The notes under the pieces are model-generated. The model saw only the letters and a list, made by a program, of their open reading frames with translations, did not search any database and was not told the DNA's origin. This document shows positions 58,948 to 64,000 of a DNA stretch of 64,000 nt, piece after piece. Both the position numbers and the translations under genes were made by a program. The DNA is from Woeseiaceae bacterium (GTDB taxonomy: Bacteria > Pseudomonadota > Gammaproteobacteria > Steroidobacterales > Woeseiaceae): NCBI GenBank assembly GCA_030066655.1, contig JASJBE010000001.1, positions 1-64,000 of the forward strand. Reading direction: 5' to 3'. The stretch's first letter is position 1; each line of letters starts with the position of its first letter.

Positions 58948-59277
58948 TCAAAGATTGACGGTTTTTGAGAAGACGTTGATGACGACGACGCCCGCCACGA
59001 TCATCAACATACCGAGCACCGCCGGAAGGTCCGGCACCTGCTTGAACGTCACCGCAGCGACGATGGCGACGAGGACAATACCCAGCCCGGCCCAGATCGC
59101 GTAGGTGATCCCGACAGGGAGTTCTTTCAGCACCAGCGACAGCAGGTAGAAAGCAGCGCCGTAGCCGACCACGACGATGCCGCTCGGGATCAGCTTCGTG
59201 AAACCTTCCGATGCTTTCAGCGCGTTGGTGGCAATCACCTCTGCGACAATCGCGATGGCGAGGTAAGCATAGGTCAT
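58948..59277 (-). CDS. SMR-family multidrug efflux protein
   Basis: A 109-residue four-helix protein of the small multidrug resistance family. The essential membrane glutamate lies in AIVAEVIATNALKASEGF near residue 13. YAIWAGLG and VINVFSK are typical. It expels quaternary ammonium or guanidinium-type cations as an antiparallel dimer. GGAGG lies before the ATG at 59277; the longer track ORF is rejected. Confidence 0.93.
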   Translation of the reverse strand: MTYAYLAIAIVAEVIATNALKASEGFTKLIPSGIVVVGYGAAFYLLSLVLKELPVGITYAIWAGLGIVLVAIVAAVTFKQVPDLPAVLGMLMIVAGVVVINVFSKTVNL

Positions 59278-59326
59278 AACAACCTCCAGCAAGGACGAGG
59301 AGACGACGGTAGCATGGCACCGTCTT

Positions 59327-59731
59327 CTAGGTGGGTGGATCTGCATCCCCGGCTTGGTGACGCCAAACTGCAAATACGTAACCGAGGTAGAACAACAGAC
59401 CCAGCGACGCGAAGAACATCAGGTACAGGAGATCGAAGTGTACCGGTGGTGAATGCATCACGGTCATCGCCAACAGCACAACCAGGCACGCGCTGAAGAC
59501 GAAGGAAACAAGCACCCCGACCAGCCTGAACAGTGGTCTCTTGAGGTTCATTGACCCGATCGCTACAAGACCGAATGCGATGAGCCAGACCGGGTACTGC
59601 CACGGGTAAGCTTGCGGATCGGCTTCTGCTCCCAATGTGGACAGATAAGCGTTTGGCGCGGTCGCTCGAGCGCCGATGAAGAGCACAGACCCGGCAAGCA
59701 CGACAAGCAGCAGCGCTGTTTGCCTGTTCAT
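59327..59731 (-). CDS. Hypothetical membrane protein
   Basis: A 134-residue protein with about four hydrophobic segments (ALLLVVLAGSVLFIGA, WLIAFGLVAIGS, LVSFVFSACLVVLLAMTV, LYLMFFASLGLLFYLGYVFAVW). I do not recognise a family. It lies 49 bp upstream of the SMR gene on the same strand. Confidence 0.65.
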   Translation of the reverse strand: MNRQTALLLVVLAGSVLFIGARATAPNAYLSTLGAEADPQAYPWQYPVWLIAFGLVAIGSMNLKRPLFRLVGVLVSFVFSACLVVLLAMTVMHSPPVHFDLLYLMFFASLGLLFYLGYVFAVWRHQAGDADPPT

Positions 59732-59770
59732 TCCGGGTTACGAGTGGCTTGAGTCATTCAACAACGACTC

Positions 59771-60037
59771 ATCGCGCCAGCTGGACCCCTGGAACGTTGA
59801 AGACGAGCCAGGTGGTGCGAGGCCAGGCATAAGGCGAGGAAGGCGCGCAGCGTACCCTTAGGTACGTGAGCAGCCTGAGTCGATTTATAACGACGCATCG
59901 CGCCAGCTGGACCCCTGAAACGTTGAAGACGAGCCAGGTGGTGCGAGGCTAGGCATAAAGCGGGGAAGGCGCGCAGCGTACCCTTAGGTACGTGAGCAGC
60001 CTGAGTCGGTTTATAACGACGCATCGCGCCAGCTGGA
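59771..60037. repeat. 126-bp tandem repeat, two copies and a stub
   Basis: Copies run 59771-59896 and 59897-60022, differing at about five positions, and a 15-bp third start follows. Each contains GTACCCTTAGGTAC, an inverted repeat. As 126 is a multiple of three, a minus-strand ORF (59758-60024) stays open through both copies and encodes a 42-residue repeat, but it has no other sign of being a gene. The repeats fill the gap before the HNH gene. Confidence 0.9.
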
Positions 60038-60042
60038 TCTCT

Positions 60043-60699
60043 TCAACAATCGTGGAAGTGGACGTCGATGATCTCTTGGCCATTACTCAAGTGATCAGTG
60101 ACCCTTGCATGCAGCGGGCTCGAGCGCGGAATGTGTGCCAGCAGATATTGCATCTGGTCCGCCAGAACGCGGCGGCCCTTCAGGTAGATGTACTCGGCGT
60201 AGGTCGGCGTGAACGGCACCGCGATCAGCTGCATGGCCGCCTGCTCGGGCGTCCGGCCACCCTTGTAGTTGTTACAGCGACGACAGGCTGTGGCTACGTT
60301 CGCCCACCGGTCCAATCCGCCTTGCGATACCGGCGTGATGTGGTCTCGGGTCAGGTCGCGTGTAGGGAAACGATTGCCACAGTAGAGGCAAAGATTGGCA
60401 TCGCGCTTGAACAGCGTGCGATTGTTCAGCGGCGGAACATACTTATCGCGATTTCGCGAGAGACTCTGGCTGGTGCCATGCGTGGCGATGATGGAGTTGA
60501 CTTCGACCTGGCTGCGATCGCCGGTCAGGCTGCAATAGCCACCGAATACCGTGTAGAGCATCGTGCCGCAGTCGTAGGCGACCTGGTCTGAATGGTAGAG
60601 ACGCACCGCTTCGCGGTAGTCGATCCATTCGAGCGGCATTCCGGCGACATCCGTTCGCAACACCTGCTGCGAAATATCGGAGGCGATTCCAGCGAGCAT
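60043..60699 (-). CDS. HNH endonuclease family protein
   Basis: A 218-residue protein with an HNH nuclease core: CLYCGNRFPTRDLTRDHITPVSQGG, then CRRCNNYKGGRT, giving the two CxxC zinc pairs and the histidine-asparagine-histidine centre. The N-terminal half (VFGGYCSLTGDRSQVEV) is of unknown role. Such free-standing HNH proteins are common in marine Proteobacteria. ATG 60699 has GAGG 7 bases upstream. Confidence 0.88.
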   Translation of the reverse strand: MLAGIASDISQQVLRTDVAGMPLEWIDYREAVRLYHSDQVAYDCGTMLYTVFGGYCSLTGDRSQVEVNSIIATHGTSQSLSRNRDKYVPPLNNRTLFKRDANLCLYCGNRFPTRDLTRDHITPVSQGGLDRWANVATACRRCNNYKGGRTPEQAAMQLIAVPFTPTYAEYIYLKGRRVLADQMQYLLAHIPRSSPLHARVTDHLSNGQEIIDVHFHDC

Positions 60700-60885
60700 A
60701 GACACACCTCATTGCATCCATTGCAGCCGGTCGCTACCGACCACGTGGTCGTAGTTTGCAGGACCGCGAAAAAAAATCAACAACCCGAATCCGATGCTAA
60801 CGATAATTCTTGGCAGAAAAATGACGGTCAGGCCCGTATCGAAGCCTGGATAACGAAAAAGGGCACCGCGCGCGCACTCGGCAAC

Positions 60886-60912
60886 AAAAAAGCGGCCCGA
60901 AGGCCGCTCTTT
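60886..60912 (-). terminator. Terminator of pntAB
   Basis: AGCGGCC (60891-60897) pairs with GGCCGCT (60902-60908) around CGAA. Read on the minus strand, the hairpin is followed by TTTTTTGTTG, so it ends the pntA-pntB transcript 27 bp after the pntB stop. The rest of the 60700-60938 gap holds nothing I can support. Confidence 0.88.
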
Positions 60913-60938
60913 CTTCTGCCGGCATTGGGCAAAAAGAA

Positions 60939-62345
60939 TCAGGTCAGGTCTTTCAGCACCTGGTCCAGCGTCTCTTTCGCATCGCCGAACAGCATGCGCG
61001 TATTCTCCTTGAAGAACAGCGGGTTCTGAACGCCGGCATAACCGGTCGCCATGCTGCGCTTCAGTACGATCGTCGTCTTGCCTTTCCAGCACTCGAGGAC
61101 CGGCATGCCCGCGATCGGGCTGTCCGGCTCCTCCTGGGCTGACGGGTTAACGATGTCGTTCGCGCCGATGACGACGGACACGTCGACGTCAGGGAAGTCC
61201 TCGTTAATCTCATCCATCTCGAAGACGATGTCGTAAGGCACCTTCGCCTCGGCAAGCAGGACGTTCATGTGACCCGGCATGCGACCGGCGACGGGATGGA
61301 TGCCGAAACGGACGTTGACCTTCTTGGCCCTGAGCGCCTTGGTGATCTCGTAAACCGTGTGCTGCGCCTGTGCGACAGCCATGCCGTAGCCCGGAATGAT
61401 CATGACTTCCTTGGCATCGGCCAGCATCGCGGCCGTCTCGTCGGCATTCACCGGGGAGATCTCACCCTCCTGTTCGCCGCCACCCGCCGCGGATGCGCCA
61501 CCACCGGTGCCAAAGCCGCCGGCGATGACGTTCAGGAACTTGCGGTTCATCGCACGGCACATGATGTAAGACAGGATCGCACCACTCGAACCCACGAGCG
61601 CGCCGGTCACGATCAGCAAATCATTCGACAGCATGAAACCGGTAGCCGATGCCGCCCATCCCGAGTAGCTGTTGAGCATCGAGACGACGACGGGCATGTC
61701 GGCACCGCCGATGGCCATGACCATGTGGATACCGAACAGCAGCGCGAGCACCGTCATGATAATCAGGGGCTGCATGCCGCCGCCGGCCGCCGCCTGCATG
61801 ACGAACTCGCGTCCGAACCAGATCGCCCCAAGGAGCAGAAGGAGATTCAGCCAGTGTCTCGCCGGCAACAGCATCGGCGATCCACCGATGCGTCCGGACA
61901 GCTTGCCGAACGCGATGACGGATCCCGAGAACGTGACGGCACCAATCAGGATGCCGACGTAAATCTCGATGTTATGGATTGTCTTCTCGACGCCGGTGTA
62001 CGACGTGTTCGGGTCCATGAAGCTCGCAAAACCGACGAAGACGGCGGCCGCGCCGACGAGGCTGTGCAGGATAGCGACGAGCTCGGGCATCTGCGTCATC
62101 TGCACGCGTCGCGCGAGCAGCAGGCCGATCGTGGCGCCGATCAGCAATGCGCCTACCAGGAGAGCGTAGTTGCCCGTGACTTTGCCAAAGATCGTCGCGA
62201 CCAGCGCGATTGCCATGCCGGTGATGCCGTACCAGTTACCGCGTCGCGCGGTCTCCTGGTTGGACAGCCCGCCAAGGGCAAGGATGAAGAGGATCGTCGC
62301 TGCGATGTACGCCGCGGTAATGGTTCCTTCGTTTAAGCTCAGCAT
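60939..62345 (-). CDS. pntB: NAD(P) transhydrogenase subunit beta
   Basis: PntB, 468 residues. Eight or nine membrane segments (proton channel domain II) are followed by a soluble NADP(H)-binding domain III with [38 protein letters not shown] and [10 protein letters not shown]. With PntA it uses proton influx to reduce NADP+ with NADH. It follows pntA by 7 bp. Confidence 0.97.
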   Translation of the reverse strand: MLSLNEGTITAAYIAATILFILALGGLSNQETARRGNWYGITGMAIALVATIFGKVTGNYALLVGALLIGATIGLLLARRVQMTQMPELVAILHSLVGAAAVFVGFASFMDPNTSYTGVEKTIHNIEIYVGILIGAVTFSGSVIAFGKLSGRIGGSPMLLPARHWLNLLLLLGAIWFGREFVMQAAAGGGMQPLIIMTVLALLFGIHMVMAIGGADMPVVVSMLNSYSGWAASATGFMLSNDLLIVTGALVGSSGAILSYIMCRAMNRKFLNVIAGGFGTGGGASAAGGGEQEGEISPVNADETAAMLADAKEVMIIPGYGMAVAQAQHTVYEITKALRAKKVNVRFGIHPVAGRMPGHMNVLLAEAKVPYDIVFEMDEINEDFPDVDVSVVIGANDIVNPSAQEEPDSPIAGMPVLECWKGKTTIVLKRSMATGYAGVQNPLFFKENTRMLFGDAKETLDQVLKDLT

Positions 62346-62352
62346 GTCGGCC

Positions 62353-63891
62353 TCACTTCCTGAACATGTCGAGCATGCGACGCGTGACCGCGAAGCCGCC
62401 TGTGATGTTGATACTCGTGATCAGCACGGTCCCGACGGCAATCCACTTGATCACCGGGTCCGCCGAACTGATCTGTAACAACGCCCCGATAATGATGATG
62501 CTCGAGATCGCGTTGGTTACGCTCATCAGCGGCGTATGCAGAGCGGCCGTTACGTTCCAGATCACCATGTAGCCGACAAAACACGCGAGCACGAACACGG
62601 TGAAGTGCGCCATGAACGACGGAGGTGCGACAGCTCCGAGGCCCAGCAACGCGATACCGCCTATGGCCATCGCGATAAGCGGACCCGCGAAGGAGCGCTT
62701 CTCTTCTTCTTTCTCGACCGGTGCAGGAGCCGGCGCTGCCTGCTGCGGCGCGGCTGACAGCTTCGGTGCCGGCGGCGGCCAGGTCGTCTCGCCTAAGTGG
62801 CAGATCGTCGCACCGCGGATGACCTCGTCTTCCATGTCAACGTTGATGTTGCCGTCCTTTTCGGGCGTCAGGTCGGTCAGCAGGTGCCGGAGGTTGGTCG
62901 CGTACAGCTGGCTGGACTGAGCCGCGAGTCGGCTCGGCAGGTCCGTGTAGCCGATGATCGTTACGCCGTGGCGCTTGACGACCTCGTTCTTCTCCGTCAG
63001 TTCGCAGTTGCCGCCCTGTTCGGCTGCCAGGTCGACGATGACGCTGCCGTCCTTCATCGACTCGACCATCTCGGCCGTGATCAGTTTGGGCGCCGGCTTG
63101 CCGGGGATCAGCGCCGTCGTGATGATGATGTCCACCTCTTCGGCCTGCTCGGCGAACAGCGCCATCTCGGCCTTGATGAACTCTTCGCTCATGACCTTGG
63201 CGTAGCCACCTTCACCGGCACCGCCTTCCTCGTCCTCGAAGTCGAGCATGAGGAACTCGGCGTCCATGCTCTCGACCTGCTCCTTGACCTCGGGGCGGGT
63301 ATCGAATGCGCGTACGATCGCGCCGAGGCTCTTCGCAGCACCGATCGCGGCGAGACCGGCGACGCCTGCGCCGATGACCATCACCTTGGCCGGCGGGATC
63401 TTGCCCGCGGCCGTGATCTGGCCCGTGAAGAAGCGTCCGAAGTGCTGCGCGGCCTCGACGACGGCGCGGTAGCCACCGATGTTCGCCATCGAACTCAGTG
63501 CGTCCATCTTCTGGGCGCGGGAAATGCGCGGGACGCTGTCCATCGCCATGACGGTGGCGCCGGTTGCCGTCAGCTGCTCGAGCAGCGGCGTGTTCTGGCC
63601 CGGCCAGACAAAGCTGATCAGCGTCTGGCTGGCTTTGAGTTTCGCGGCCTCGGCCTCTTCGGGTGCCCGCACTTTGAGGATGATGTCAGAGTCACTCCAG
63701 ATGCTGTCGGCCGTTGCGGCTATGTCGCATCCGGCGGCCTTAAAGGCCTCGTCGGAAAAGCTGGCCGAATCGCCGGCACCGCTCTCAACAGTGACAGTAA
63801 ATCCGAGTTTCATCAGTTGGGCGGCGACATCTGGTGTCGTGGCGACACGCTTTTCGTCTGCGTGTAGCTCTTTCGGCACGCCGATCTTCAT
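62353..63891 (-). CDS. pntA: NAD(P) transhydrogenase subunit alpha
   Basis: PntA of 512 residues in the fused E. coli form. The NAD(H)-binding domain I ([43 protein letters not shown]) is followed by a proline/alanine-rich linker ([12 protein letters not shown]) and four C-terminal membrane segments. GGAGAAA precedes the ATG. A hairpin GCCGTCGC...GCGACGGC (63913-63935) lies in the leader; its role is unknown. Confidence 0.97.
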   Translation of the reverse strand: MKIGVPKELHADEKRVATTPDVAAQLMKLGFTVTVESGAGDSASFSDEAFKAAGCDIAATADSIWSDSDIILKVRAPEEAEAAKLKASQTLISFVWPGQNTPLLEQLTATGATVMAMDSVPRISRAQKMDALSSMANIGGYRAVVEAAQHFGRFFTGQITAAGKIPPAKVMVIGAGVAGLAAIGAAKSLGAIVRAFDTRPEVKEQVESMDAEFLMLDFEDEEGGAGEGGYAKVMSEEFIKAEMALFAEQAEEVDIIITTALIPGKPAPKLITAEMVESMKDGSVIVDLAAEQGGNCELTEKNEVVKRHGVTIIGYTDLPSRLAAQSSQLYATNLRHLLTDLTPEKDGNINVDMEDEVIRGATICHLGETTWPPPAPKLSAAPQQAAPAPAPVEKEEEKRSFAGPLIAMAIGGIALLGLGAVAPPSFMAHFTVFVLACFVGYMVIWNVTAALHTPLMSVTNAISSIIIIGALLQISSADPVIKWIAVGTVLITSINITGGFAVTRRMLDMFRK

Positions 63892-64000
63892 GGGATTTCT
63901 CCGGTTCTTATGGCCGTCGCGTGGAGAGCGACGGCGCTTTTACTGCGCGAGACTGTAGCAGTATCTGCTCGTCTATCCCACAGCTTGGGGGCCCCGCCGG

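Noticed and set aside
59758-60024. 88-aa minus-strand ORF made of two 42-residue repeats
   Set aside because: Open only because the tandem DNA unit is 126 bp; no ribosome site or conserved fold. Reported as a repeat.
60709-60890. Membrane-like reading frame (TVIFLPRIIVSIGFGLLIFF) just before the HNH gene
   Set aside because: No ATG, GTG or TTG start in frame after the pntB terminator; probably a chance frame.
61269-63867. Long plus-strand ORFs opposite pntA and pntB (355 and 356 aa)
   Set aside because: They are mirror frames of well-identified pntAB, rich in R, H, D and A as expected from GC-rich antisense, with no domain or ribosome site.

Overview
The window is a GC-rich chromosomal segment of a gammaproteobacterium. 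It carries the core block pyrE - dut - coaBC - radC - rpmB - rpmG - mutM - coaD - rsmD - ftsY - ftsE - ftsX - rpoH, and elsewhere gltBD, hemH and pntAB. A complete dedicated class GN sortase system, a Na+/alanine symporter and three MATE pumps point to a free-living, probably marine, heterotroph, perhaps near the Woeseiales/Chromatiales. The lineage is an inference; no rRNA gene is present, and I saw no tRNA gene, CRISPR array, prophage or transposase gene.

Layout. 1-3.3 kb: the end of an acyltransferase gene, trmB, a small conserved gene behind a hairpin, and a Rieske/AmpG-like pair. 3.3-17.3 kb: the housekeeping block. It opens with an ExoIII-family gene divergent from pyrE, the position of crc in pseudomonads. 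It is interrupted twice: by a MbcA/Xre-RES toxin-antitoxin module between radC and rpmB, and between mutM and coaD by a STAS-like gene and a DUF6928 gene flanked by two 86-bp MITE-like repeats. rpoH is preceded by a perfect CIRCE element. 17.3-25.1 kb: DUF3465, an OmpA-like lipoprotein, a DUF962 protein, glutaryl-CoA dehydrogenase, a MATE pump, and an acetolactate-synthase-like/aldehyde dehydrogenase pair split by a hairpin element.

25-32.2 kb is accessory. It holds unrecognised genes of visibly lower GC, a VOC/WYL pair, a MocR regulator divergent from an EamA exporter, and a minus-strand set of unknown genes (lipoprotein, 47-residue membrane peptide, 147-residue protein) behind a MATE gene. 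32.2-40.1 kb: MATE pump, SRPBCC-like and NUDIX genes, then sortase, its VIT/vWA substrate, response regulator and histidine kinase. 40.1-46.3 kb: gltBD with a long leader and a palindromic upstream site. 46.3-54.3 kb: lipoproteins, DUF924, MATE, thiolase, AGCS symporter, DUF4382. 54.4-64 kb: hemH, VOC, fructosamine kinase, Xni-like nuclease, zinc ribbon, AAC(6')-like/SMR pair, 126-bp tandem repeats, HNH nuclease and pntAB.

The strongest working units are the FtsE/FtsX/FtsY-RpoH cluster with CIRCE control, the sortase system with its own two-component regulators, the toxin-antitoxin module with a palindromic operator at its promoter, and PntAB/GltBD for NADPH and ammonium assimilation. Short dispersed repeats (GGGGTCGAACC type, a GTAG-type REP, TGTGCCTGTCCAA) mark most of the accessory insertions.
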